Origin: an uncultured Clostridia bacterium
GTDB taxonomy: Bacteria > Bacillota > Dehalobacteriia > UBA4068
Direction of reading: 5' to 3'
Assembly: GCA_944390945.1 (NCBI GenBank)
Contig: CALXRV010000021.1
Location: 1-52,452 of the forward strand
Length of the DNA: 52,452 nucleotides
In this document: positions 39,363-48,355 of the stretch, piece by piece
Layout of the letters: each line of letters begins with the position of its first letter
Numbering within the stretch: position 1 is the first letter of the stretch
Notes under the pieces: model-generated
The model's input: the letters and a program-made list of their open reading frames with translations, nothing else
Told to the model about the DNA's origin: nothing
Databases searched by the model: none
Translations under genes and position numbers: made by a program

Positions 39363-42002
39363 TCAGCGGAAAAGCTGCAGATGTTTACGCAGGGAATCGA
39401 GCTTCGCCTGGTATTCCGTCTCTTTGGCGCGCTCCTTTTCCACCACCTCTGCCGGCGCTTTGGCTAAGAACGAGGCGTTTGCCAGCTTGCCCGCCAGCCG
39501 TTTCAGCTCGTTTTCCGTACTCGCGATCTCCTTTTCGATCCGGCTGATCTCTTTATCGAGATCGATCAGCCCGGCCAAGGGCAAATAGATATCCACCCCG
39601 CGCACATGCGCCTTTGCCGCCTTGTCTGGCGCTGCGCCGCCTGTAACAAAGCTCAACTCCGCAGCTTGCGCCAGCCGCAGAAGATATGGCTCGCATTCCT
39701 GCAGCACCGCCTGCGCTGCCGCATCGCAGGCCAGCACGACCGGCGCCTTTTTCCCCATCGGTACATTCATTTCCGCGCGCAGATTGCGGATACTGCGAAT
39801 GACTTCCATCACCATCTGCATGCGCTGCTCTTCCTCCGGATACAGCGTCATCCCACTGCCGTCCGGGTAGCGGGCAAGCATGATCGTCTCGCCCTGATGC
39901 GGCAGTTGCTGCCACAGCTCTTCCGTAATGAATGGGGCAAAAGGATGCAGCAGCTCCAATATGGTGCGCAGCGTAACGCAGAGCACATGCTGCGCCGTAT
40001 GCTTCTCTGCCGGCGAACCCTGATAGAGACGGTGCTTGGCCATCTCCACATACCAGTCACAGAATTCGTCCCAGGCAAAGTCATAGATGGCGCGCAGCGC
40101 CTCGCCCACCTCATACTTCTCCAGGTTGGCGGAAGCCTCCGCACAGACGCGGGCCAAACGGGTCAGTACCCACTGATCTGCCAGCGTCAACTGCAGCGGA
40201 TAAGCATCCGGCTGGTCATCGCTCAGGTTCATCAGCGTAAACCGGCTGGCATTCCAGATCTTGTTCATGAAATTGCGCGCGCCTTCCAGCCGTTCCCACT
40301 GGAAACGCATATCATTGCCCGGGCTGTTGCCCATCGTAAGGGTAAAGCGCAGGCTGTCGGCGCCGTACTGGTTCACGATCTCCAGCGGATCGATGCCGTT
40401 GCCCAAGGATTTGCTCATCTTACGCCCTTGATCATCGCGAACCAGGCCATGGATGAACACGTCATGGAACGGTGCGCGGCCCATCTGCTCCATGCCGGAG
40501 AAGATCATGCGCGCTACCCAGAAGAAGATGATATCATAGGCGGTAACCAGCACGCTGGTCGGATAAAATTCCTCCAGCAATTTGGTCTTTTCCGGCCAAC
40601 CCAGCGTGGAAAACGGCCATAACGCAGAGGAGAACCAGGTATCCAGCACATCCGGATCCTGTTCCAGCCGTTTGCTGCCGCATTTCGGACAAACGACGGG
40701 GTCTTCCCGCGTGCAGATCTGTTCACCGCAATCCTGGCAATACCAGACCGGGATCCGGTGGCCCCACCACAGTTGGCGGCTGATGCACCAGTCGCGGATA
40801 TTTTCCATCCAGTTGGTATAGGTGCGGGCAAAACGCGCCGGGACGAAACGCGTCTCACCGGAACGCACCGCTTCGATCGCCGGCGCGGCCAGCGGCGCCA
40901 TTTTAACAAACCATTGCGGCGAGATCAGCGGTTCGATCGGCGTGCCACAGCGGTAGCATTCGCCGACCGCATGTTCCAGATCCTCCACCCGCTCCAGCAG
41001 GCCGAGCGAACGGAATTCCTCCACCAGCTTCTCCCGGCATTCCAGCAATGTCATCCCGGCATATTTGCCGGCGTTTTCGTTCATACGGCCATCTTTGCCA
41101 ATCACCGTGATCTGCGGCAGATGATGACGCAGGCCGATCTCAAAGTCATTCGGATCATGTGCCGGCGTGATCTTTACCGCGCCGGTGCCGAATTCCATAT
41201 CGCAATATTCATCGGCGATAACCGGGATCTCACGCTGCATCACCGGCAGGATCACGGTTTTCCCCACCTTGTCCCGATAGCGTTCATCCTCCGGGTGCAC
41301 GGCGACGGCGGCATCGCCCAGCAGGGTTTCCGGCCGGGTGGTCGCCACCACGACATAACCGCTGCCATCGGCATAGGGATAGCGTAGGTACCAGAGATGC
41401 CCTGCGCGCTGATTATGCTCAACTTCGATATCCGAAATCGTCGTCTGGCAATGGCTGCACCAGTTGGTGATATAAGAACCGCGGTAAATCAGCCCTTTTT
41501 CATACAGCTCGACAAATGTCTCCCGCACGGCGGCAGAGCAGCCCTCGTCCAGCGTAAAACGCTCATGATCCCAATCGCAGGAGCTGCCCATCATCTGCAG
41601 CTGCTTGACGATGCGCCCATGATAGCGGTGCTTCCAATCCCAGGCTTTTTCCAAAAATGCTTCGCGCCCAATCTCCTGGCGGCTTAGGCCCTCCTTGGCC
41701 AGAGCCTCTTCCACCTTTGCCTGGGTGGCGATGCCGGCATGGTCCGTACCAGGCAGCCAGAGGGTGCGCCGCCCCTGCATGCGGCGGAAACGGGTCAGCA
41801 CATCCTGCATCGTCGCATCCAGCGCATGTCCCATATGCAGCTGTCCGGTAACGTTCGGCGGCGGCATCACAATGCAGAACGGCTCGCCGTCCGGATTGAT
41901 GTCGCAGCTGAAATAGCCCTTTTCCAGCCAATAGGCATACCATTTCTGCTCGACATCCTGCGGTTGATAAACAGTGGCGAGCGGCGTATTCTTCTCTTCC
42001 AT
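39363..42002 (-). CDS. valS: Valine--tRNA ligase
   Basis: ValRS (EC 6.1.1.9, 879 aa) charges tRNA-Val. The class I HIGH motif is HMGH (56-59) within PPPNVTGQLHMGHALDA; KMSKS is intact (GRKMSKSLGNGIDPL, about 525). The editing domain lies between them, zinc-ribbon-like CxxC pairs occur near residues 417-440 (CPKCG), and a C-terminal coiled-coil arm (EISRIEKEIASTENELKRLA) ends the protein. GAGGAG lies 9 nt before ATG 42000-42002. An upstream frame extension overlaps the promoter. No T-box is evident in the roughly 90-nt leader. Confidence 0.97.
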   Translation of the reverse strand: MEEKNTPLATVYQPQDVEQKWYAYWLEKGYFSCDINPDGEPFCIVMPPPNVTGQLHMGHALDATMQDVLTRFRRMQGRRTLWLPGTDHAGIATQAKVEEALAKEGLSRQEIGREAFLEKAWDWKHRYHGRIVKQLQMMGSSCDWDHERFTLDEGCSAAVRETFVELYEKGLIYRGSYITNWCSHCQTTISDIEVEHNQRAGHLWYLRYPYADGSGYVVVATTRPETLLGDAAVAVHPEDERYRDKVGKTVILPVMQREIPVIADEYCDMEFGTGAVKITPAHDPNDFEIGLRHHLPQITVIGKDGRMNENAGKYAGMTLLECREKLVEEFRSLGLLERVEDLEHAVGECYRCGTPIEPLISPQWFVKMAPLAAPAIEAVRSGETRFVPARFARTYTNWMENIRDWCISRQLWWGHRIPVWYCQDCGEQICTREDPVVCPKCGSKRLEQDPDVLDTWFSSALWPFSTLGWPEKTKLLEEFYPTSVLVTAYDIIFFWVARMIFSGMEQMGRAPFHDVFIHGLVRDDQGRKMSKSLGNGIDPLEIVNQYGADSLRFTLTMGNSPGNDMRFQWERLEGARNFMNKIWNASRFTLMNLSDDQPDAYPLQLTLADQWVLTRLARVCAEASANLEKYEVGEALRAIYDFAWDEFCDWYVEMAKHRLYQGSPAEKHTAQHVLCVTLRTILELLHPFAPFITEELWQQLPHQGETIMLARYPDGSGMTLYPEEEQRMQMVMEVIRSIRNLRAEMNVPMGKKAPVVLACDAAAQAVLQECEPYLLRLAQAAELSFVTGGAAPDKAAKAHVRGVDIYLPLAGLIDLDKEISRIEKEIASTENELKRLAGKLANASFLAKAPAEVVEKERAKETEYQAKLDSLRKHLQLFR

Positions 42003-42098
42003 AAGCGCAGTCTCCTCAACAGATAAATGCCGGCTGCTTGTCCCGTGCGTAGCAGGCCGGTCAAAGATCCTGTGTATTAAAATCCCATTTATTATGGT

Positions 42099-42127
42099 AT
42101 GATAACACAATTTTGCCCATATCGCAA
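42099..42127 (-). promoter_or_regulatory. Promoter of valS-folC-maf
   Basis: On the minus strand TTGCGA (42122-42127) and TATCAT (42099-42104) are spaced by 17 bp. Transcription would start near 42092, about 90 nt before the valS ATG. Confidence 0.7.
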
Positions 42128-42149
42128 GATAAGGCAAAAATTTCAACGC

Positions 42150-42536
42150 TCATTGCTGTTCCTCGCCTTCCAGTTCAGCAGCGGCAGCCGTAAACGCTGC
42201 ACCGCACAGCGCAGCCGGCAGACAAAGCAACGGCAAGGCCAAAACAGGCGCCGCTATGGTTACAATGCTCAGTAACTGTGGCAACAGAGCAGCCAACAGC
42301 AGCAGCCAGAGCAGCCAAAGCAGCAATGCGGCCAGCAAACCGCCGCGCCACCAACCGGCGACGCAGCGCCTTCCGGCACGAAAAGCGGTGAGCACGGCAG
42401 TCAGTACCGCCCAGAGGAGAAGAAAAAAGCGGACATCCGTCCCTTCCGGCAACCACAACGAAGCGGCTGCCAACAGGACACAACCCAACAGGAGCAATGG
42501 CAAAGCCACAGCCAGCAACCGCATAACCTGACGCAA
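42150..42536 (-). CDS. Small integral membrane protein, function unknown
   Basis: A 128-aa hydrophobic protein with about four membrane helices (MRLLAVALPLLLLGCVLLAA, RFFLLLWAVLTAVL, GGLLAALLLWLLWLLLLAAL, IVTIAAPVLALPLLCL) and an acidic end (ELEGEEQQ). The start is judged to be TTG 42534-42536, because AGGAGG is 8 nt upstream; an ATG four codons later is the alternative. It might belong to the TIGR04086-type membrane proteins, but I cannot confirm it. It lies directly upstream of the valS promoter and opposite the EamA promoter. Confidence 0.65.
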   Translation of the reverse strand: MRQVMRLLAVALPLLLLGCVLLAAASLWLPEGTDVRFFLLLWAVLTAVLTAFRAGRRCVAGWWRGGLLAALLLWLLWLLLLAALLPQLLSIVTIAAPVLALPLLCLPAALCGAAFTAAAAELEGEEQQ

Positions 42537-42571
42537 TACGATCACCTCCTGGCTTAGCTTATGAAAAAATA

Positions 42572-42600
42572 TTGACAAAAATGACGCCCGCGCATACAAT
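42572..42600 (+). promoter_or_regulatory. Promoter of the EamA transporter
   Basis: TTGACA (42572-42577, perfect) and TACAAT (42595-42600) are spaced by 17 bp. The expected start at 42606-42608 coincides with the first in-frame ATG (42608), so the mRNA may have no leader. Confidence 0.82.
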
Positions 42601-42607
42601 ATGGCTC

Positions 42608-43498
42608 ATGATACGGATGAACGATCGGACAAAAACATATCTTGGCGCTTTTGGTTGCCTGCTCGTCGCCGCCATCTGGGGTAGCGCTTTCGTTTTTATG
42701 AAGGATTCCTTCGATTATATCGCACCAGCCAGCTTTCTCGCGCTGCGCTTCAGCCTGGCTTCTGTCGTGCTCTGGCTGCTGCTGGGCGCCAAACGCCGCC
42801 GGCTGCGCCCGCGCGCCTGGCGCGACGGCGCTTTGGTCGGCCTTGCTTTATGGGGCGGCTATTACCTACAAACGCTGGGCCTGGAACAGACCACAGCCAG
42901 CAATTCTGCGCTGATCACCGGCGCCTATGTGGTATTCGTACCCCTGATCAGCTGGTGCTTCACCCGCCGCATCCAGCCAGCTCAGCTTATGATCGGCTGG
43001 ATTACCCTAGTTGCAATCGCCATTATCTCGCTTGACGGCGACTTCCGTTTCGGCCGCGGTGAATTGCTGGTCTTGCTCGGCTCTTTGGTCTATGCCGTGC
43101 ATTTCCTGCTGCTGGGACATTATGCCCCGCATTATGATACGACGCTGTTCACCACGCTGCAGATCACCTTTGCCGCAGGTTACAATATCCTTGCGGCACT
43201 GATCACCGATCCGCTGCCGCATTTCAGCCAACTGCCGGCCACGGTCTGGGGAGCGTTGTTCTTTACCGCCGTTTTCGCCACAGCGCTCGCCTTTTTTATC
43301 CAGACCGCAGCGCAGAAAGTGCTCGCCCCCGCCCCGGCCGCTGTCCTGTTTACCACGGAATGCCTGTTTGGCGTCTTGTTCGGCGTTTTGCTGCTCAACG
43401 AACAGCTCCTGCCGCGCCAGCTGCTGGGCGGCGCGATCATGCTTTGTTGCATCCTGCTCACTGTCCGTCAGGAAAACCGCAGCCAGGCCAAAGCCTGA
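42608..43498 (+). CDS. EamA/DMT family transporter
   Basis: A 296-aa drug/metabolite-superfamily permease with ten predicted membrane helices in two EamA repeats (first repeat: LLVAAIWGSAFVFMKDSF, SFLALRFSLASVVLWLLLGA; second: LGSLVYAVHFLLLGHYA, LFTTECLFGVLFGVLLLNE). The substrate is unknown. The start is either ATG 42608 or ATG 42617. Neither has a Shine-Dalgarno sequence, consistent with leaderless initiation from the promoter just upstream. Any earlier start lies in the promoter. Single gene followed by a terminator. Confidence 0.9.
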   Translation: MIRMNDRTKTYLGAFGCLLVAAIWGSAFVFMKDSFDYIAPASFLALRFSLASVVLWLLLGAKRRRLRPRAWRDGALVGLALWGGYYLQTLGLEQTTASNSALITGAYVVFVPLISWCFTRRIQPAQLMIGWITLVAIAIISLDGDFRFGRGELLVLLGSLVYAVHFLLLGHYAPHYDTTLFTTLQITFAAGYNILAALITDPLPHFSQLPATVWGALFFTAVFATALAFFIQTAAQKVLAPAPAAVLFTTECLFGVLFGVLLLNEQLLPRQLLGGAIMLCCILLTVRQENRSQAKA

Positions 43499-43545
43499 AC
43501 CCTTGACAGGGCGCCGCGCGGAAAACCGCACGCAAATAAGCACAA

Positions 43546-43586
43546 AAAAGACCGCCGGCAGCGCTAACGGCTGCCAGGCGGTTTTT
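43546..43586. terminator. Terminator between EamA and flavorubredoxin genes
   Basis: A 12-bp stem with a one-base bulge (about 43551-43562 with 43569-43581) is flanked by an A-run on the left (43543-43549) and TTTTTT on the right. It lies between convergent genes and can serve both. Confidence 0.85.
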
Positions 43587-43636
43587 TATGCATGTTTACG
43601 GAAACCGGCGAGGCAAAACCGTCCGGCAAAAGGCAG

Positions 43637-44995
43637 TCAATCCTCCTGCAGTTCAAAATAATCCGCGCCGCGTTTGCAAAGCGGGCAAACAAAATCCGCA
43701 GGCAGCGTTTCTCCCTCATAGACATAGCCGCACAGCTTGCAGACATAGCGGCGCTTCGCCGGCTGAGCGCAGCCACTCCCTTGCTCTGCCCCACAGGCCA
43801 GGGAAGCAGCCAAAGCATCCGCCAGCGCGTCAATCTGCGGCAGCTGATCCTCTTTCAGCGCAGAACGCACCGTAATCACCGGCTCAAGAACATGCGTCCC
43901 CTTGATTCCCTCGACCAGGCAGCGCATCAGATCGCCGCTTGTCGGTGCCCAGGTGCCATTTTCAAGCAGGGCAAACGTACGGTTCTGCAGATTATGCGCT
44001 TTCAGCTCAAGCAGGAAATTTTCCATGGCCGGGAACAATCCGGCATTATAGGTCGGCGCAGCCAGCACAATATGGCTGCAGCGGAAAGCTTCCGCCAACA
44101 GATAGGAAGGATGCGTCACCGCCGCATCATACATGGCGATATGCTGCAGGCCGCGCTCTGCCAAACGCATGGCCAGAATCTCGGCCGCATTCTGCAGGTG
44201 ACCGTAGATCGAAGCATAGACGACCATCACCTGGCGATCCTCCGGCTGATAGCTGCTCCAGCGCTGATACTTTTCCACAAACCAGCCGATATCCTTCCGC
44301 CAGACAGGACCATGCAGCGGACAAAGTAGGCTGATCTCCAGACCAGCCGCTTTTTTCAGCAGCGCCTGTACCTGGTTGCCATATTTGCCAACGATATTCG
44401 TATAATAGCGGCGCGCTTCCGTCAGCCATTCCTGTGCAAATTCCACCTCATCCGCATACAGGTTGCCGTTGATCGCACCAAAGCTGCCAAAAGCATCGGC
44501 GGAAAACAGCGTCTTTGTCGTCACATCATAAGTGACCATTGCCTCTGGCCAATGCACCATCGGCGCCATGACGAAAGTGAGCGTATGGCGTCCGGTTGCG
44601 AGCGTATCGCCCTCTTTGACCGTCATGGTATGCGTTGCCGGATCCAGGTCAAAAAACTGGCGGATCATCGTCATCGTCTTGGCGTTGCCGACCACCTGCA
44701 GACCCGGCCAGCGGCGTACCGCTTCCTGCAGCATGGCGCAGTGATCCGGCTCCATATGGTTGACGACCAGATAGTCGAGCGACCTTCCCTCCAGCAGATG
44801 TTCCAGGTTCTCCCACAGCTGTTCACCCACGCTGTGATCCACCGTATCCAACAATACTGTCTTTTCATCCAGCAGCAGATAGGCGTTGTAAGAAACGCCC
44901 TGCGGGATAGGGTAAGCGCTTTCAAACAAAGCCAGCCGGCGGTCATTGCCGCCCACCCAGTACAGATCTTCCTGAAGCTGCTTGACACAATACAT
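43637..44995 (-). CDS. fprA: Flavodiiron protein with C-terminal rubredoxin (flavorubredoxin)
   Basis: A 452-aa A-type flavoprotein that reduces oxygen to water or nitric oxide to nitrous oxide, protecting anaerobes. The metallo-lactamase domain carries the diiron ligands: HMEPDH (80-85), H148 (VHWPEA), D167 (FSADAFG) and H in CPLHGPVW. The flavodoxin domain starts near VVYASIYGHLQNAAE. A linker leads to a rubredoxin (417-452) with cysteines 419, 422, 437 and 440. GGAGG lies before ATG 44993-44995. The fused rubredoxin provides its own electron entry; a separate NADH reductase is not visible here. Confidence 0.95.
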   Translation of the reverse strand: MYCVKQLQEDLYWVGGNDRRLALFESAYPIPQGVSYNAYLLLDEKTVLLDTVDHSVGEQLWENLEHLLEGRSLDYLVVNHMEPDHCAMLQEAVRRWPGLQVVGNAKTMTMIRQFFDLDPATHTMTVKEGDTLATGRHTLTFVMAPMVHWPEAMVTYDVTTKTLFSADAFGSFGAINGNLYADEVEFAQEWLTEARRYYTNIVGKYGNQVQALLKKAAGLEISLLCPLHGPVWRKDIGWFVEKYQRWSSYQPEDRQVMVVYASIYGHLQNAAEILAMRLAERGLQHIAMYDAAVTHPSYLLAEAFRCSHIVLAAPTYNAGLFPAMENFLLELKAHNLQNRTFALLENGTWAPTSGDLMRCLVEGIKGTHVLEPVITVRSALKEDQLPQIDALADALAASLACGAEQGSGCAQPAKRRYVCKLCGYVYEGETLPADFVCPLCKRGADYFELQED

Positions 44996-45046
44996 TTTCG
45001 ATCCTCCATTCTTACCTACGATCCGCCCTAATGATCCGTCCGCCCG

Positions 45047-45199
45047 CCGTGGCCATATCACGGCCACGGTCGCGGAGCTGTTGCGCCGCATGCGGGATCA
45101 GCTCTCTGCAAAAGCAGGATTTTCCGCAGCAAACCGGCCGCCAAAGGCAAACCATCCGGCTGCGCGGTCATTATATCATATTTCCACCTGGCTTGCCAA
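45047..45199 (-). promoter_or_regulatory. Promoter and long leader of the flavorubredoxin gene
   Basis: On the minus strand TTGGCA (45194-45199) and a perfect TATAAT (45170-45175) are 18 bp apart. The transcript would start near 45163 and carry a leader of about 168 nt before the ATG. In this leader lies a perfect inverted repeat with 8-bp arms (45047-45054 with 45062-45069) and a 7-nt loop. It could be a repressor site or an RNA hairpin; it matches no riboswitch I know. Confidence 0.6.
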
Positions 45200-45205
45200 G
45201 CCTGC

Positions 45206-47125
45206 TTATGGCTGGCAATGCATCATCGCCGCTGCATCCTGCCACTTTACCGTATAGCCGGCGCCATGGGCGCAGAAAACGGAATCCGCCGGATTCGCCG
45301 CATCGCGCTCCCGGTCATAGCCAATCTCCGCCAATGCAGCCGCCGTATCCTGACATTCGGCATAACCGTCAAATTCCAGCTGCAGCCGGCCTGCTCCGCG
45401 CGTAAAGGTGGTGAATTCTTCCTGATAACGCATCATCTCCGCCACCGGGCAGCGGCCACGCACCACGCTTTCCGCCCCCTGCGTCTGCGGCGCTTCCGCC
45501 GTACCATGCATGCGGCGCAGATCTGAGATCACCCGCCCGGCCAGTGCAGCCGGCACTTCTGCCGTTACCGCATAATATGGTTCCAGCAATACATTCTCCG
45601 CATGAAACAGCGCATGGCGGATCGCCCGGTAGGTGGCTTCCCGAAAATCTCCGCCCTCAGTATGCTTGAGATGCGCCTGTCCTGCCAGCAGGACGACGCG
45701 CACATCGGTCAGCGGCGCGCCGGCCAGCGCCCCGGGATGTTCGCGCTCCAGCACATGCGTTTCGATCAGCCGCTGCCAATGCAAAGCCAGGGCGTCGGTC
45801 GTGCAATGCGAAACAAAACAGACGCCGCTGCCGCGCGGCGCTTCTTCCAGCTGCAGATGCACCTCGGCATAATGCCGCAGCGGTTCAAAATGCCCACAGC
45901 CACGCACGCTGCCGCGTATCGTTTCCCGATAAAGCACACGGCACTCGCCAAAAGCCAGTGCCAGCCCAAAACGGCTCAGCGCTGTTTCGCGCAAAACCTC
46001 CAACTGGATCTTCCCCATCACCGCAATCTGGATCTCCTGCAATTCCTCCTGCCAATGCAGCTGCAGTGTTGGTTCTTCCTCTTCCAGCATCCGCAGCGCA
46101 GCCAGCACGGTAGAGAGCGGCTGTCCGCTCTCGCAGGTCACGCGCGCCATCAGCAACGGCGTCAGCTGCGGTTTCTCCACAGCCGCCGCACCGGCGGTCT
46201 CGCCGCTGCGCATTTCCGTCAACCCGGTCACCGCCACCAGATCGCCGGCTTCCGCCAGCGGCAATACGCTGTATTTCTCCCCTTGATAGCGCCGCAGCTC
46301 ATGTACTTTCTCACCATTCAGACTATCCTTGGGCCGCAACCGACCTGCCAGCAGTTTCAAAAATGCAACGCGGTTTCCCTGCCGGTCATGGCGGATCTGA
46401 TACAGATGCGCCGCCAGCGGAGCATCCGCATCATATTGCGCTCCCGTCAGCTGCAGCAATCCATCCAGTAGCTGTGTTACCCCCTCGTCGCGCAGGGCAC
46501 TGCCATGATAGACCGGAAAAAGCCGCCGCTCCCGCACCGCCTGCCGCAAGGCGGACAACGCCGCATCCGGGGAAAGCGTGCCGGCAAGATAATGTTCCAG
46601 CAGCGCTTCATCCGTCAGCGCCGCCTGTTCGCAGGCGGCTTCATCAATGCCGTTTGTCAGCTGCAACAGATCCGGACTGCATTTTTGCCGCAGCTCCGCC
46701 AACACCGCCGGCAGATCTGCGCCAGGCAGATCGGTCTTGTTGATAAAAAAGAAGACCGGAATGCGCAGCCGGCGCAGCAAAGACCAGATCGTCAGGCTAT
46801 GCGCTTGCAGGCCTTCAGCCGCGCTGATCACCAGCACAGCGCAATCCAGTGTCGGCAATACCCGCTCCATCTCCGGAGAAAAATCGACATGGCCCGGCGT
46901 ATCGACCAGAAAAAAGCGCCGTCCCTGCCAGCAAAGATCCGCCTGGCCGGAAAATATCGTGATGCCGCGCCGCTGCTCGATCTGATGCGAATCTAGCAGC
47001 GTATCCGCATGATCTACCCGCCCCGGCTGCCGCAACGCGCCGCCATGATACAATATCTGTTCGCAAAGCGTCGTCTTCCCCGCATCCACATGCGCAAGGA
47101 CACCGACGGTGATCACATCCCGCAT
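45206..47125 (-). CDS. TetM-like translational GTPase
   Basis: A 639-aa EF-G-fold GTPase, the same length as TetM. G1 is AHVDAGKTTL (11-20), G2 lies around QRRGITIFSG, G3 is DTPGHVDFSPEM and G4 is NKTDLPG. Domains II-V follow, with MGKIQLEVLRETA and a C-terminal region resembling ribosomal protection proteins (EFTTFTRGAGRLQLEFDGY). GGAAAGG lies before ATG 47123-47125. Many Clostridia encode such chromosomal relatives whose role is unproven; tetracycline resistance cannot be assumed. It follows ylmH by 36 nt, so the two are probably cotranscribed. Confidence 0.85.
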   Translation of the reverse strand: MRDVITVGVLAHVDAGKTTLCEQILYHGGALRQPGRVDHADTLLDSHQIEQRRGITIFSGQADLCWQGRRFFLVDTPGHVDFSPEMERVLPTLDCAVLVISAAEGLQAHSLTIWSLLRRLRIPVFFFINKTDLPGADLPAVLAELRQKCSPDLLQLTNGIDEAACEQAALTDEALLEHYLAGTLSPDAALSALRQAVRERRLFPVYHGSALRDEGVTQLLDGLLQLTGAQYDADAPLAAHLYQIRHDRQGNRVAFLKLLAGRLRPKDSLNGEKVHELRRYQGEKYSVLPLAEAGDLVAVTGLTEMRSGETAGAAAVEKPQLTPLLMARVTCESGQPLSTVLAALRMLEEEEPTLQLHWQEELQEIQIAVMGKIQLEVLRETALSRFGLALAFGECRVLYRETIRGSVRGCGHFEPLRHYAEVHLQLEEAPRGSGVCFVSHCTTDALALHWQRLIETHVLEREHPGALAGAPLTDVRVVLLAGQAHLKHTEGGDFREATYRAIRHALFHAENVLLEPYYAVTAEVPAALAGRVISDLRRMHGTAEAPQTQGAESVVRGRCPVAEMMRYQEEFTTFTRGAGRLQLEFDGYAECQDTAAALAEIGYDRERDAANPADSVFCAHGAGYTVKWQDAAAMMHCQP

Positions 47126-47161
47126 ACTGCCCCTTTCCGCTGCCATGCTTTCTCTCGGCAA

Positions 47162-47917
47162 TCAAACATATTTTTCTATGCGCAACCGCAACTTTCCCTT
47201 TCGGCTCACCTGCTCCACCCCCAGGAAGCGGAAACGCCCGCAACCACGCAGGGAGACCAGGTCGCCCTCGCGCAGCAGATAACCACTATTTTCACAAAGC
47301 CGGCTGTTGACAAAGGCGCGGCCGGCTGCCACGGCAGCCTGGCTTTCACTGCGGGAAAGGCGGTATGCCTGCGCCAGCACAGCGTCGAGCCGCTGCGAAG
47401 CGGTGAGCAGCAGCATGGGTTGCAGGCAAAACAACGCGCCTTCCGGCAGCTGTTCCGCTGGCTGACAGCGGACAGCCGTATGCTTGACGCGCGTCAGATC
47501 CTGGCACAGAACAGGCGCGATTCGTTCCAGGCAGAAAAGATAACCCGCCTGCGGGCGGACGATGATGTCGCCGAGCATACGCCGCTCCAGCCCCAGATGC
47601 AGCAGGCTGCCCAACAGGTCGCGGTGTCCCAGCTCCTCAGCAAACCGCGGCTGCAGCGGCGCGATCTGCAGGCAGCAAATAGGGAAATCTGCCTCTGCCA
47701 CCGGCTCTGCGGCAAAGCAGGCGATGCGGCGTTCCGCACCCGCCGTCCCGCCGAAGAGGGAGTATGGACAAGCCAATGCAGCGCCGGGCAAACGCAGCAG
47801 CAGATCCTGCTCTGCGGCGTCAAGAAAATCCGTATAAACCGCTCGGCCGCTCTGCCAAGCGCGCGCAGCCAACTCGCCAAAACGCTTTTTCAGTGCTTCT
47901 TCATCCTGTCTGTTCAT
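47162..47917 (-). CDS. ylmH: YlmH-like RNA-binding protein with S4 domain
   Basis: A 251-aa protein of the YlmH family. An N-terminal alpha/beta domain (LGHRDLLGSLLHLGLERRMLGDIIV) matches the family's most conserved block. A C-terminal S4 RNA-binding domain starts near QRLDAVLAQAYRLSRSESQ and ends in KLRLRIEKYV. In B. subtilis YlmH lies in the division-gene ylm cluster and has been linked to ribosome-associated quality control. Here it is instead next to the TetM-like GTPase, another ribosome factor. The ribosome site is weak. Confidence 0.88.
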   Translation of the reverse strand: MNRQDEEALKKRFGELAARAWQSGRAVYTDFLDAAEQDLLLRLPGAALACPYSLFGGTAGAERRIACFAAEPVAEADFPICCLQIAPLQPRFAEELGHRDLLGSLLHLGLERRMLGDIIVRPQAGYLFCLERIAPVLCQDLTRVKHTAVRCQPAEQLPEGALFCLQPMLLLTASQRLDAVLAQAYRLSRSESQAAVAAGRAFVNSRLCENSGYLLREGDLVSLRGCGRFRFLGVEQVSRKGKLRLRIEKYV

Positions 47918-47979
47918 GTCAGGCTCTGTCCCGTCTCATTCCGCTTCGCCCTGTCTGCTCCCACCTCGTGCGCAGCGCC

Positions 47980-48159
47980 TTACTGACGCGAAGCCAGCAC
48001 ATATTCATCATTGAACTGATAGTAAGGGCAGGAACGCACCGTGCCACGCAAAAAGTCTGCCATCTGATCCTCATCCATATCCACCACGCAGATATCGCAA
48101 TCCAGCTCCGCATCATACACATAATTGCTGCAGGATGCGCAATCCACCACTTCTTTCAT
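47980..48159 (-). CDS. DUF6472 family small Cys-rich protein
   Basis: A 59-aa protein beginning MKEVVDCASCSNYVYDAEL, with four cysteines (CASC, CDIC spacing D-C-x-x-C, SCPYY) that could bind a metal. The DxDEDQMADFL and SCPYYQFNDEY segments match the DUF6472 family of Clostridia. Function unknown. GGAGG lies 7 nt before ATG 48157-48159. It sits 62 nt upstream of ylmH on the same strand. Confidence 0.8.
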   Translation of the reverse strand: MKEVVDCASCSNYVYDAELDCDICVVDMDEDQMADFLRGTVRSCPYYQFNDEYVLASRQ

Positions 48160-48259
48160 TTTTCCGCCTCCGCTCGCTTTAGCAATCATCTCATTACGCT
48201 TATCTTACCGCCCGGGAGGTCTTTTTGCAAGCAAAACCCACCCTTGCCTGCGGCAGGTG

Positions 48260-48288
48260 TTGGCAAACGGCGCCGGATGCGGTATGAT
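48260..48288 (+). promoter_or_regulatory. Promoter of the cupin gene
   Basis: TTGGCA (48260-48265) and TATGAT (48283-48288) are spaced by 17 bp. The predicted leader is about 60 nt to the ATG at 48356. Confidence 0.72.
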
Positions 48289-48355
48289 GAACAGGTGAAG
48301 CATTACCATGATGTTCAGCGCATGTGAAAAATGAGCAAAGAAAGGGAGCGTATTT

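Noticed and set aside
42003..42098. T-box leader before valS
   Set aside because: The leader is only about 90 nt and lacks both the T-box core and a terminator hairpin.
45206..47125. Acquired tetracycline-resistance gene
   Set aside because: The protein is divergent from TetM, sits in a chromosomal context with ylmH, and no mobile element or leader peptide typical of tet(M) is seen; resistance should not be claimed.
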